DNA of 64,000 nt, taken from contig CM032229.1 in assembly GCA_019009955.1 (NCBI GenBank), positions 151,725,001-151,789,000 of the forward strand, in the 5' to 3' direction. The first letter of the stretch is position 1. The number at the start of each line of letters is the position of its first letter. Below are positions 47,420 through 59,835 of this stretch, one piece after another. A program made the translations under genes and the position numbers. This DNA is from Riptortus pedestris. Its lineage: Eukaryota; Arthropoda; Insecta; Hemiptera; Alydidae. The notes under the pieces are model-generated. The model was given only the letters and a program-made list of their open reading frames with translations, was not told the origin of the DNA and ran no database searches.

Positions 47420-48952
47420 TATACTAGCTCAGATACCCGGCTTCGCCCGGGAATTCATTTGAGGCTGAATGGTGATGGTATTTTTTAGCAGGCTTTACAT
47501 TGCACAATATTATGACGTTTACCCGTCAGTGCAAGACTTCGCTGTTCTGCATATTGTCATATTTCCCGTTTCCTGTGCATTATGCATAGATTTGAATTAT
47601 TAATGAGAAAATATTGACATACATTTGAATAAATTTTTTCATTTGAGGTACCTGGGAGTTCATATTGAAAAGAAGTGTTGAGAAAATTTCTCTAAATAAC
47701 AAAGTAAACAACTATTGTTATTTGCATATTTGCCGAAACCCCAATAGGAAATCACTATTTTAATTTCAGGCCTCCCTTACAACTCCCACTCCTGCCCGTC
47801 CCTAGAAATAGTATGGCTTATTATAAGGAAGGCGTTAGTGCTAATTCAAATACCGAGTTTGGTTTAGTTCGGTTGAGTCTTTTGTGCCAAATAAAATTGT
47901 GGACTCCCGCTATAGGTTTTAGCGTATAACTCATTTATACTTCCGTACACGGCAAAAGTGCATGTAACAAAAGTTACTCTAAATAACAAAACAAATAACT
48001 TTTGTTATGTGCATATTTGTTGAAAAAGCAATAGGAAACGAAATATCACTATTTTTAATTTCAGGCCTTCCATATAACCCCCACTCCCGCCCGTCCCTAG
48101 AAATGTTAGTATGGCTTATTATAAGGAAGGCGTTAGTACTAATTCAAATACCGAGTTTGGTTTAGTTCGGTTGAGTCTTTTTTGCCAAATAAAATTGTGG
48201 ACTCCCTCTATAGTTTTTAGAGTATAACTCATTTATACTTCCGTATACGGCAAAAGTGAATATAACAAAAGTTACTCTAAATTACACAATAAACAACTTT
48301 TGTTATGTTCATATATGCCGAAAAACCAATAAGAAACGAAATATCGCTATTTTTAATTTCTGGCTTCCCTTATAACCCCCACTCCTGCCCGTCCCTAGAA
48401 ATGTTGGCATGGCTTGTTATAATGAAAGCGTTAGTGCTAATACACATACCGAGTTTTATTTAGTTTGGTTGATTCTTTTGTGCCATATAAAATAGTTCAC
48501 TTCCTCTATAGGTTTTAGCGTATATCTCGTTTATAACTCGGTATACGACGAAAGTGTATATAACAAAAGTTACTCTAAATAACAAAATAAACAACTTTTG
48601 TTATGTGAATATTTGCTGAAAAACCAATAGGAATCGAAATATCGCTATTTTTAATTTCTGGCTTCCCTTATAACCCCCACTCCTGTTCGTCTCAGAGGAT
48701 ATTAATATAGCCTAAAGTCTAAGTTGGGTTAGTAGTAATATACATACCAAGTTTCATAAAATTCGGTTCAGCCGTTTATGCGTGAAAAGGTAACAAACAA
48801 ACAAACAAACAAATAAACAAACAAACAAATAAACAAACAAACAAACAAACAGACACCAAAGAAACAAAATGCAGTTATGGTGTCTATGACATGTGAAACG
48901 AAAAGTTATCGTGAAATTTCGTGAAAAAAATCAATGTACAGACAGAGGTTAC

Positions 48953-48957
<5 letters not shown>
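47420..48957 (+). repeat. Tandem-repeat module nested in a HINE-like copy
   Basis: It has the same outer blocks as at 18527: TACTAGCTCAGATACCCGGC at the left; GGTTCAGCCGTTTATGCGTG, (AAAC)n and CAGACAGAGGTTACAATT at the right. It has four units; CTCTAAAT falls at 47700, 47977, 48275 and 48573 (periods 277, 298 and 298). No coding frame was found. Confidence 0.8.

Positions 48958-49022
<65 letters not shown>
48958..49022. repeat. (TA)n microsatellite
   Basis: A TA run of about 60 bp between the nested module and the HINE-like core. Confidence 0.95.
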
Positions 49023-49026
<4 letters not shown>

Positions 49027-49511
49027 CTGTTAACGCTCTAGCGGTCGCAATTTTTGTTTGATCGTTACCAAACTTCATATTTAAGCGTTTTACGTAAAAA
49101 GAGAGATCAAGTTCGTTAATGGCTGAAATCGGACCCGTGGGAGGGGGGGTTTAGCGGGGGGATTTTTGAAAATTCAAAATATCTCCGTTATTATGCGTCG
49201 GATCGAAAAATTGTATAGAATCAATCTTATTTTAAATTAAATTTACTATAAATATTGTTCTATACATTTAATCTGTATCTTGAATATTAACCGAGATATT
49301 TGCATTTGTATTGTGTGTGTGGTCGACGGAACCCCGCCATGTTCCGGACTCTCCGCCGAGAGCTCTGGTGGCCGTTTCCAGAACTATTCGTCCCTCGTGA
49401 ATAGGTTTAGAGATCCCTTCCTACTACAGCTGTTATTAGGCGGATTTCTCTATTGTAAAACTTCACGTGGGAAATCTGCTTAGTTTACGCAGCCCCTGCG
49501 TGACGGACTTT

Positions 49512-49880
49512 TTTTTTTTGTCTCCAGTGGATATTATTATGAACATAAATTTAATTCATTAAGTCTAATGTTTAATTATTTAATGTTAAATCTGGTTGTA
49601 AATTTGTGTCTCTTTGAGGTGTTTCATGATTGTTGCAATGTATGGGCTGTTGTCCTGTAGTAGTTCTGAAAGGTTGGTAGGTAAGGTCTTGTTCGTCTGC
49701 AGTCTGTAAGTAAGTGCTTAATAGTTAGTTGTGTATTGCATAGTGTACATAAAGGTGGATCAGTCCTAGTCCTGAGATGTCCCAACGAGCAAGAACTACT
49801 TCTCTTCTAGTGTTCTGATTACTCGACAGCCATTCACGAATATTGGCTGTTATTTCTCGTAGTTTTGTTTGTGTCTTTAA
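49512..49880 (-). pseudogene. Jockey-like LINE C-terminal fragment
   Basis: Minus-strand readings give EITANIREWLSSNQNTRREV, then, after a frame change, LCNTQLTIKHLLTDC. The last block is nearly identical to the knuckle of the LINE at 9446 (LTIKHLLTDC), so they belong to the same family. The fragment lies between two HINE-like copies. Confidence 0.7.
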
Positions 49881-49942
49881 AAATTTCTTCAAATGTCCAT
49901 CGATCCTACCCAGAAAATGACGAAAATGAGGTCCGTTCAAAA

Positions 49943-50011
<69 letters not shown>

Positions 50012-50362
50012 GGTGTGTGTGTGTGTCTGTTAACACTCTAGCGGTCAATTTTTGTTTAATTGCCACCAAACTCGGTATTTAATCGTTTTATGTAAAAAGG
50101 AAGATCAAGTTCGTTAACGACTGAAGTCGCACCTCTGGGAGGGGGGTGTAGAGGTGGAGATTTTCAAAAATTATGCTTCGAATCGAAAATTGTACAGAAC
50201 CAATCTTATTGAAAATTAAATTTACAATAAATATTGTTATATACATTTATTCTCTATCTTGAATATTAACCGAGATATTTGAATTTTTATGAAGTCTGTG
50301 GTCGGGTATAGTTTGGATTATTTCGGCCGTTTTCGTACTCACTCTGCTCAGGTGGAAGCTTC
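49881..50362 (-). repeat. HINE-like fragment
   Basis: It begins AATTTCTTCAAATGTCCATC and has a TA tract at about 49946-50000 running into (GT)n, then the core. It ends near CGGCCGTTTTCGTACTCAC. Both termini are missing. Confidence 0.75.
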
Positions 50363-50399
50363 TTCTAACCTTACCTGTCGTTTCTACCCTTACCTTAAC

Positions 50400-51357
50400 T
50401 TCGTTACTTTGTGTGATTTATGCAAATACGGTCTGTTATCTTTTTCCAATCATTTTTGAGGAATATAGCAATAATAAATGACCTTCCTGTCTACCATGCC
50501 GAATTTCTCTGCTAGAGCTTGATGGTATACTTACTGTGCCTTTGTAAGTATTCGGACTCAGCAAGTATTTCACATCCAGCCATAATATGTTGAATGAACT
50601 CTTACGATTTGTTGCATAATCTACATTTGTCTGAGACACTACTGTCGTTGAGGATATGACGTCTGTATGATCTGGTGGCAATCACTTGGTCTTGGATAGC
50701 TGTAATGAACCCTTCTGTTTCTGAAAACAGCTTTCCAGACGTCAGCCACGCGACAGAATAAGCCAGGTCTACCTCCGAGTCATAAAGGCAACTGTAGTAA
50801 CGACCATGAAGTTCCTTATTTTGCCATTCTGAAAGAAAATGGGATTCATCTTTAACTTCAGGATTATTACTACATTTCAAGTTCAATGTCGTAAACCCAT
50901 CATGAAGTCTGAGACCGACATAGGTTCCGGATGTTGAGAAGGCCTCGTCCTCCTTGTTTCCTCGATAAATACAGCCTGGCCATAGATGAAATCAGATGTT
51001 GCATTCTGGCTTTTGTCATCTCCGTTCTTATGAGTCTATCCAACTCATCAAGGGTAGTTTCAGACCATTTTATTATGCCAAAACTATAGATAAGAGATGG
51101 TATCGCCCATGTATTAACTGCTTTTATTTTATTGCTGCTTGAAAGATAACTGTTAAAAAACAGTCGCAAGCGCTTAATAAACTCATTTTTTAATTGGTCT
51201 TTTACATCCTTTTTCGCTATTTTCAAATGCTGTTGAAAACCAAGATATTTATATAATTCAGTCCTTTCTTGCTCGTTAATATAAGTTTCATCAGAAACTA
51301 TTATATTATGTGTATAATTAACTATTATATTATTATTATTATTAATATTCATAAAGA
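50400..51357 (-). pseudogene. R2-like LINE, ORF C-terminal part, frameshifted
   Basis: The frame 51352-50900 contains LYKYLGFQQ and WAIPSLIYSFGIIKWSETTL, then RLYLSRKQGGRGLLNI. This is the thumb-side end of the reverse transcriptase in R2-type (R2/R4-like) LINEs. A second frame (50886-50602) continues with ELHGRYY, WLTSGKLFSETEGFI and QDQVIATRSYRRHIL, then DKCRLCNKS and an in-frame stop. After that stop EFIQHIMAGC completes a C-x2-C...H-x4-C knuckle. The frame change and the stop make it a pseudogene. The N-terminal zinc fingers and catalytic core are absent. The R2-like assignment rests on motif resemblance. Confidence 0.75.
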
Positions 51358-51994
51358 AAGACTCAGAATAAGAATAAGATTAGAGTTTATATTGTAATTA
51401 AGCAAAAATGGTTAATGTTACCTATTCAGAGTGAAAGGAATACAGTCAGGAATAATTAAAAAAAAGTTAGATAATTCCAAAATAGCCAAGGAACTTCCTT
51501 CGGAAACCTCTAGATGGCGTCTGATTAGTTGCTATATTTTAAGCTGCAAATTAAAACGGTCTAAGATTACTATCATAAGATTGAATTGGGGTAATAGAGC
51601 ATACGTAACTCGGCAGCTCTCATGAAGGGCGGAGCTCTGGCGTCCAAATCTCTTCCAAAGTAATTAATTTCGTATGTTAAAAATGGGTCAGATTACAGAA
51701 CTCATTTACTACTGGTGTAATCCAAAAAGTAGCGCTACTACTAAAACAGCTCTATACTTGTCAAATGGCAGTTTACAAATTAGCTACAGGAACGGAACAC
51801 ATTCCAATGTTGTGTTAAGAAAAACAAACACGCGGATGGACGGGATTAATTATTTATCATACAGAAGTTATAATTGTACGAGATCAATAATAATAATTAT
51901 CAAGATTATATAAATATTATATTTTCTGAAACTCAACGTACTAAACCAAATTAAAAAAAAAGATCTACCGCATATCTAGAATATATCTACATAT
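51358..51994. other. Unrecognised sequence
   Basis: AT-rich with short frames lacking motifs. Confidence 0.4.
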
Positions 51995-52188
51995 GGGGCT
52001 CAGGTTAGCCATGCGAGTTAAAGCGGCGAGTTCGATTCTTGCCTGGGCAAAGGAAATTATTTAGTGACGAAATTCATTTAACAACATCCTAAAATCCCAC
52101 CCTGGCTAGAAAAGGTTGGTAACCTGTAGATAACCCGTCCCAATTAGCCTGAGTTGCAAAAGGTGGACGTTAATAAATAATAATAATA
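51995..52188 (+). repeat. tRNA-derived SINE
   Basis: It starts GGGGCTCAGGTTAGCCATGC and has the B box GAGTTCGATTCTTGCC. About 30 bp between the A and B boxes are deleted. It ends GTTAATAAATAATAATAATA. TACATAT flanks both sides (51988-51994 and 52187-52193). Confidence 0.88.
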
Positions 52189-52609
52189 CATATATATAGA
52201 TATCAAAATTTTAGTTTTCGTAATAGCCATTTATTTATTAGGTTTATGTCTCACATCTGAGGTGATTGGCAAGATCTCTGTTTAAGAGTGGTAAGAATAA
52301 TATATTTATCCCCCCGTGTAAACCATGATGTATTTTATTTATATATTAGCAATATTAAATATTTTAAAATTATTGAAATCAATGTGACATTGGTGTAAAT
52401 CAAAGATGTCAGTAATCCTTGAAGAATTCTGATAAGTGGGTATTTACTCGTAGTATTTCTGGGTGTGCAAGTGAACTTTTTCCACTTAAGATAAAGAAGA
52501 GACCTCAAAAGTTCTCAGAATGTAATGAACTTTTTTTTTGGAAGCTTGTGACTTGTCGAATAATGACGTTAGACCTCTAGAAATAAATAAATGGATAACT
52601 CGTTCGCTT
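52189..52609. other. Unrecognised sequence
   Basis: No gene or repeat was identified. Confidence 0.4.
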
Positions 52610-53045
<436 letters not shown>

Positions 53046-53079
53046 ACTTTAAGTCATCGTACTTTAAAAATAAGCGCAT

Positions 53080-53246
53080 ATATCATGCGATATCGATTGT
53101 AACGATCGAACAATAAATAAGAAACTCAGAGTGAATCAGATTTATATATATAATATTGGACCAACTTCATTGCCTAGATAGGATCGATGGACATATCAAG
53201 AAATTTTTCATTGGGATAACTCTTTCTCATGAGAGAAATCTGCTAA
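53080..53246 (+). repeat. HINE-like 3' end fragment
   Basis: TAGGATCGATGGACATATCA, then TTTCTCATGAGAGAAATCTG and CTAA. It lies in opposite orientation to the neighbouring fragment at 52610. Confidence 0.65.
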
Positions 53247-54394
53247 AATCTTGTTATGTAAAAAGGTTGGGCACCCTTTTTGTCGTAATTCTCATGGACA
53301 GCTCGCCAGGTGGCCCAAACTATAGATACATAAAGTTTGTTGTCTTCATACTAACTCTGCAAGTTACGGATGCCTCTCATACAATTCCGGCTTGGGGTGG
53401 AATTCTCTCCACTCTTTTTGATTATTTTATTGCTAGATGGGTTTATGCAGAGGTTATCGGGAAACCACCGCACGGATTTCCGAACTACTGATTCCGTTCC
53501 GTTGAAATTAGAACTTTTAATTCAAAGGAGCTACATTTGGAATAATGTAGGCTGTAGATAAAACAACAAAATACTTTTGCCACTATTTCTAATTTGATGC
53601 ACATTACCAATTACGAGATTAACATCTAACTTATAAGCCTTACTAGTTTTTCTCTTAAGTTGTAGTAACTTATAAGTGATAATCATTGTGGACATGAATT
53701 ACCAATTCATGAAAGTCAGTACATTTTGGAGTAATATTTCTGGGGAATGGTTAAAATTTGAAAGGCAAAGGAATGACAAATAAATCATGTGAGCCAAGAG
53801 AAGCCTTCAGGAAACGTTGTTTCTTACCAATAACAACGTTGAGTGGCAGAGGTGAACAAATAGCCTGTAGAAGTCAAGACTCAAGCTGGCCGCCTCACAA
53901 GACAATAGCTCGTTAGCGGTGTGCGCAGTTTTGCAATACTCTCCTCTCGCTCCATCTCCTGGTCTTTTATCACTCGCTCTCTCTCTTCTTCTATCGTTCA
54001 TTAACGATCCCTTTGGAATTTATATAACGATTATCGTGATCATTACCTTAGATGGTACCTTTTCTGCGGGCGTGGCTCGCGTCGCTAGTAATTGGGAGTA
54101 CTGCAAATGCCAATAAGAAACTGAAGGAGTTTCCTCCTAAAAAGCCCATACAGAATTCATTTTAGCACTATAGGCAGAACTAATTTACTGTCTGTAATAA
54201 GATCTGTCAATTATCTGTTCTGTTGCTATTTCTAAAAACATAATGAAATATGGGTCTATTATAAAGGAATTTTATTTTGCCGGGGAGCAAAACGAGTTTG
54301 TTTGTTAACGATAAGGGTACACATTGTAATCGGTTTATTAATGTCTTCTGTGCTCGATATTCATCCCAGATTTTGTTTATTTCTGTTTTCTATT
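53247..54394. other. Unrecognised sequence
   Basis: About 53880-54110 is GC-richer. No gene was identified. Confidence 0.4.
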
Positions 54395-54489
54395 TTAGCA
54401 GATTTCTCATGAGGGAAATCAGCTATTGAGGTCGTACTCATGACGCAATTTTCGAAACATTTCCCAGATGACGAAAATGAGGTTCGTTC

Positions 54490-54541
<52 letters not shown>

Positions 54542-54838
54542 CTGTTAACGCTCTAGCGGTTACCAAACTCGATATTTAAACGTTTCATGCAAAAGACAGA
54601 TCAGGCTGTAATCGGACCAGTGGGAGGGGGAGGTTTAGAGGGGGGATTTTCGAAATATCTCCGTTACCATACTTCAGATCAAAAAATGTATAGAACCAAT
54701 CTTATTGCAAATTAAATTTCCTATAAATATTGTTCTATATATTTATTCTCTATCTTGAATATTAACCGAGATATATGCATTTTTATTAAATGTGGGCCGA
54801 TAACGGACGAGTGAGTTTCCCATCAAAAGCTAGTTCAA
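54395..54838 (-). repeat. HINE-like element, 5' end missing
   Basis: TTAGCAGATTTCTCATGAGG begins the copy; a TA tract lies at about 54496-54537. The core ends at CCATCAAAAGCTAGTTCA, about 120 bp short of the usual terminus. Confidence 0.75.
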
Positions 54839-55943
54839 TATGAAATGAAGAAAAATGGTCCCATTTTTACATATTGATTTTTATACTATTTGAAGATTTG
54901 GATTTTTTTCCAATTCAAATATGTTTTTTGGTAAGTGTAAAAAACAGTTATTGTTATTGTGTTTGTATTTTAAAATGTGTCACGTTTGTTATGTATTCCA
55001 TTAAAACATTATATTAAAAGAATTTATTTTAAAAAAATAAACTTTTTTTGAGTGGGTCATAAGGGACCTATGGTAGTACTTATGTAACTTTAAAACATGG
55101 TAGTAGTCGAAGATTAAGATTATCTAGTCTGGATGACTGTAAGAAATCGCCATTCCTGATATTTTTTTCATTGTCCGGAAGTCCATTTCTCCTTGTAACG
55201 ATTTTCCTTCCCACGTTTGTTTCCGTCAATATCGACACTTCCCTTTCACGGGAGCTGCTACCAGGAGCAGCCTATAAGTGCAACATACGTCTGACAAGGT
55301 GAACCACTGAGTTCATTCAATGCAAAAGCTCGTTCGATAATATGTCAAACAATGACTGCGTTTTCTGTTCGACAACTTCATTAACAAAGTTACTTTTACT
55401 GGAGTGGCATTACTCACCTTCACATTTACTAATACAATAGTACCAGCAAGCTCTCACATGCCTTCCAAGAAAAGTATACAGTTGGAGTCAAAGCTGCATT
55501 TTCTACATCGTGCATGTCTGAGTCAAATAAGTGACCTTATTAAACTTCCACGAGGTCCCCAAATAAGTAACATTAAGTGGGAGACATTTCTGTCTGTGTG
55601 TAGGGGAAAATCCCCAAGGGTTTCAAATTTCTATGAAGTTACTGAAGTAGTAATTGGTACGGCCAGGCTGAAAATAGACAGAAGTTTCTGTAGTCCTTAA
55701 TAACTTAACTAACTGGGTTTGTTTAGTCTGGAAATAAAAAATCATCGCTCTCAAACTCCTACTCTGTAAGCAAGTTCAGGAACTCAGGAGTTATTCTGAT
55801 ATCGCGAAGGAGGTAGTTTAACATTAACATTCTCGATGTAATAAGATATTGGGTAGTCGTCGAAAATAATTACGGAGGCATCTGAGGATTCTCCACGCGG
55901 TAGTCAGGCATATAACAATTAATGATGTTTTCTAATGTAGTCA
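54839..55943. other. Unrecognised sequence
   Basis: A 98-codon open frame at 55404-55700 has no recognisable motif, no splice context I trust and ordinary composition; I do not call it a gene. Confidence 0.35.
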
Positions 55944-55994
55944 ATCTGTCGGTGCAGACCATCGTTACTGGCTGATGGTCGAGTACAGCTGGCA
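55944..55994 (+). repeat. 51-bp repeat shared with 11466-11516
   Basis: It matches the first copy in 48 of 51 positions, including CTGGCTGATGGTCGAGTACA. The sequence on either side differs from the first copy. Confidence 0.6.
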
Positions 55995-56376
55995 TTGTGC
56001 TATAGATGCAAAGGCACCATCTTCAAGCCGTCTAGAGTTGTACTGAGTTAGGTGTCCGTTGGTCCGTAGGTTTTATAAGTCTGTTCACTGTATTAGGTTG
56101 TTTACGTTTTAGGCTGTGTCTGTTTGCCAAACGAAGGATGGTTGTGTCTTGTGACCAGGTAAATTGTTTACGTGTAGTAGGTCGCTGCCCGTATCCTTAT
56201 TAGGTTGTTTATGCTTTTAGTGTGTTGTTTTTGTGTGAGTACTGGTTCAGTAACTTTTTGCATGATTACATGGGTAATAAATCATGGCTGGATTACGTAA
56301 TTGAAATAGAATCTGGATCTGTTTTCGTCGTCACTTTGGCTGTTGGTATTCGTATGTATGCCCATCAGTTTGCATT

Positions 56377-57139
56377 TTAGCAGATTTCCCTTAAGGGAAA
56401 TCAGCCATTGAGGTCGTACTCATGACGTGATATTCGAAATATTTCTTCAAATGTCCATCGATCCTACCCAGGAGATGACGAAAATGGGGGACTTTCGAAA
56501 ATGCGAAATATCTCCGTTATTATGCATTGGATCGAAAAATTGTATATAACCAATCTTATTGCAAATTAAACTTACTATAAGTATTGTTATATACGTTCAT
56601 TCTCTATCTTGAATATTAACCGAGATATTTGCATTTTTCAGTTTTCAGCAAACCGCCACTTCTACTCATGTTACGTAAACAATACTCTGCTACATAATAA
56701 ATCACACTATTGGAAGTTTAAACACCAAAAATTGTATTATAGACCTTTATTATACGAGATACATGCAAATATCCCCTGGTGACCCCCGCCCCCATCTTAA
56801 AGTTTTGGACTACTAAATTTTTATTGATTGAGATAACAATTATGCTGACTCATTATAAATTACACTAGTAGATATAGTAAATAGTTCTCAATAAAATTAA
56901 TGTGTTATATTCTGATATATTTCAGGAATTGTTTTTCTTTCCGGTGTGAGGCGGGCAGTCCTGTTTGTTTACATTGCTAACCTAACGCTTCCTGTCGGAA
57001 GGTTATTGAAATTGGATGAAACAGTTATTTCCGTTTGTATTCATTCACGGTGTTGTTGTGTTAGCAGTATGTATATGTATCTATTACTAAACTTCACGAG
57101 GGAAATCTGCTTAGTTTACGCAGCCCCTGCGTGACGGAC
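56377..57139 (-). mobile_element. HINE-like element with both ends, TA tract deleted
   Basis: It runs from TTAGCAGATTTCCCTTAAGG to CAGCCCCTGCGTGACGGAC (763 bp). A deletion joins GATGACGAAAATGGGG directly to ACTTTCGAAAATGCGAAA, removing the TA tract and the first half of the core. It carries the long 5' segment like 3144. Confidence 0.85.
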
Positions 57140-57860
57140 TTTTTCGTTTAAGTAGTTGTAGAGGTCTAAATCTTGTGTCTGAGCTGGTGTTGAGCTGTTC
57201 GTTTATAATGTGTCCGTTGCTTATAGATATAGGAGTTTCATACTGTCGGCTATATTTGTGGGGTCGTGACAGTGATCGTTTAAATGGTTAGCGAAGTTAA
57301 GAGTCTCGTTTATTTAGTCTGAATGATCGTATGTGTTCGGTGTATCGCGTTTTCAGTCTCCTCGCAGTCTGTCCCGTGTACGTGTTGCAGCTGCACGTGA
57401 TTTGGTTTCACCATTCATATTGTAAACGTCTTTCTTCTCAACGTCATTTGGCAGCTTTCGTCTGAGTGTGTTGTTGGTTCTGAACGGCACCAACTCTACT
57501 CGACTACCAACCAGTGAGGACGGTATTCACCTACAGACTACAGTTATTTACTATTCCAATATTATTTGCGATTCCAACCATTTACTTGATTTACCATGTT
57601 TTCTAATGTTCATAAATATATTTCCTATTCAATAATTAGTGATTTATTCCAATGTTCTTCTTGTCCAATTTATATTGATACAATTTCAAACCAATGCTAG
57701 AGTCATTCTACCTGTAATAATAACTAGTCTATGCGGATTCCAGGAAAAGTTAAATAGGTCACATTTACGTATTTATTATAGCAGATTTCCATTTTAAATG
57801 ACCTATAACACATAGGTATTCGTCGGCACTCATCTTATTGGGGGATGCTCGTAAATATAT
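57140..57860. other. Unrecognised sequence
   Basis: No repeat or gene was identified before the solo LTR. Confidence 0.4.
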
Positions 57861-58483
57861 TGTTACGTTTTTGTATTACCAAAATCAGTAATAAACGTTT
57901 TTAATAAGAGTTCTTTTGGATTGCAAAATTAAATACTCCCAAGTTTCACAGTTTTTATCACTGCAAAATTTATTTCACAATGCACAATAAACTTGGTGAT
58001 TATTCTTAATTACTACTCACAGTATACACTGATAGCGTTACTGTTCTTCAATGAGTCACAGTTCAATAATTCACTGAAATTCACAGAAAGACGGCACTGC
58101 TTTACTTCGCGGCACTGCACTGTCCTTTACTTCGCGGCACTGCACTGTCTTAAACACGGCACTAAACTGTTACTTACAGTCACGGCACAACACTGTTCTT
58201 CTTTTAAAAACACTTTACCGCACTGCACTAAGTCGGACTGAAGCACTGATGTGAACATCAAGACAGGTGACAATAAAACTGACTGGCTCGCAGCTGGCCG
58301 CTCTTTATAGGTTGTCGGCATACATCAAAGGGGAATTGTCTCGTTCATTCGAGGGTGGGCTAGAAGAGTCTATAGAGGCTAGAACTTTCCTGTCGGCTGC
58401 TTTGATCTACGTCACACTTTCCAAATACGCGACTCTCTCTCTCTCTCTCTGAAGGATTATTCATCTATTTAATTTTCGCAACA
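57861..58483 (-). mobile_element. Solo LTR of a retrotransposon
   Basis: A 623-bp segment with ends TGTTACG...CGCAACA, flanked by ATAT on both sides (57857-57860 and 58484-58487). On the minus strand it has a TATA box (CCTATAAAGAGCGG at about 58312-58299). About 30 bases on is an initiator-like CCAGTCAGTTTT, and AATAAA-type signals lie near the far end. Inside are 25-bp tandem units with CGGCACTGCACTGTC. No internal coding region is next to it, so it is a solo LTR left by recombination, probably from a Ty3/gypsy-type or BEL-type element. Confidence 0.75.
58299..58312 (-). promoter_or_regulatory. TATA box of the solo LTR
   Basis: CCTATAAAGAGCGG on the minus strand, 25-30 bases before CCAGTCAGTTTT, the usual spacing for a start site. 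Confidence 0.5.
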
Positions 58484-59162
58484 ATATTTATCTGTTAGCT
58501 CTTTAAGGTTCACAGTTTTTTTTTTTTTCATCGTTCAATTACGGTTTTACATTTTGAACTCCATCAATTTTCTTTAATCAATGGAATGTTCTATACTTAG
58601 CACAGTCTCATTCAGCATTAAAGATGAATGCCTTGAATCGGATGACGAATAGGGTGGGGTGAGGGGTAGAAAAAAGTTTAACATTTGTTGTTGTTAAACA
58701 TTCAATGTTGGATAATTGAAACTCACAATAAACCCCTTCATTAATTCATTCAATTTTCACTTTGAGTAACTGAAACACTGAATATCTCATGCCCTGCATA
58801 CATTTTAATTACTGTTTGCATTGATTTCTCTGAATAATAAAGAATAGATAGTGGTAGGAGGTCACCATCGCCACATTCTAGAACATGGGAAATAATTGTC
58901 GTTGATAAAGGAAATAAATTGTCTCTTAAAGTGCGAAATAGTGGTGACCTATAGGATGACCAGTCAAAGTGGTGATCTATGAATGGTGGAGTTTATAATC
59001 TTAGTTCCGGAGGTTGTAAATGTTGAATCTGCCAAACCTGGAAGAAAGCTATTGTAAATTGGCCAGCAACTTGACAAAGTACCATGAATTTGATGAAATA
59101 ATCATACCAAAGTAATGAAATGACTGCTGCTGGGAATCACTTAAAAATCTGATAAATTGGCT
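58484..59162. other. Unrecognised sequence
   Basis: AT-rich with nothing identified. Confidence 0.4.
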
Positions 59163-59835
59163 GTCCGTCACGTAGGCGCTTCATGAACTAAGCAGATTTC
59201 CCAGGCACTGGTTAATACAATTGTGATCACATATCACCATATATTCCCTATTTTTAAGTAAAAATCCCTTGAGTAGAAGTGGGGGCTTACTAAAAACTGA
59301 AAACAAGAATGAAAAAATAACTCGTTTGTATAAAATTTTCAGAACCGATTTATAATAACGGAGATATTTTGAATTTTAAACCCCGACTCAACAACCGTTA
59401 ACGAATTTGAACGGGTGTTGAATTTACCGGTTAAATATGGAGTATGATTTAAATCAAACGAACATTTTAGAGTCATCAAACAACGTATTTGTTAGTATTT
59501 AATATAATAAAGGTATGTTGAAAACAATATTGGGTAATTGTGAATGTACGATGATAAAAAGTGGGTGTTTACGGAAGACTGAATATTAAATAATTCGTAC
59601 AGAACAACATTTAAAGAAAATGGTATTTGCAATAAGATTAGTAATTTCTAATTTTCGACATCGTTCCTTCAAAACCCTTCACCCCCGAGTCCGATTTCAA
59701 TCATAAAAGAACTCGATCTTTAGTTTTAAATGAAACCCTTATATATAGAGTTTAGTAACGATCAACATACATTTTGGCCTCTAGAGCAATAAAAGACTGG
59801 TGTAAATAATTGAATATATATTTATACCTACACAG
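59163..59835 (+). repeat. HINE-like element, 3' end missing, diverged
   Basis: The 5' end is GTCCGTCACGTAGGCGCTTC, then AAGCAGATTTCCC. The core is heavily diverged with CCCCGACTCAAC in place of the usual C-rich run. It fades out after CTAGAGCAATAAAAGACTGG and a TA-poor remnant. Confidence 0.7.

Larger units (their letters stand above)
47289..49508 (-). mobile_element. HINE-like element with both ends, carrying a tandem-repeat module
   Basis: This is the largest copy (2.2 kb). The 3' end is perfect on the left (TTAGCAGATTTCCCTTAAGG), and the 5' end is perfect on the right (GCAGCCCCTGCGTGACGGAC). The central TA tract holds the module 47420-48957. Read without it, the element is about 0.7 kb and matches the copy at 62926. 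Confidence 0.85.

Noticed and set aside
49725..50069. A 114-codon minus-strand frame as one gene
   Set aside because: It joins a HINE-like fragment with its TA tract to a piece of LINE; only the LINE part has coding origin.
55404..55700. A 98-codon + strand frame
   Set aside because: No domain, no convincing splice or polyadenylation context and no relative in the window. Length alone is not unusual for this much sequence.
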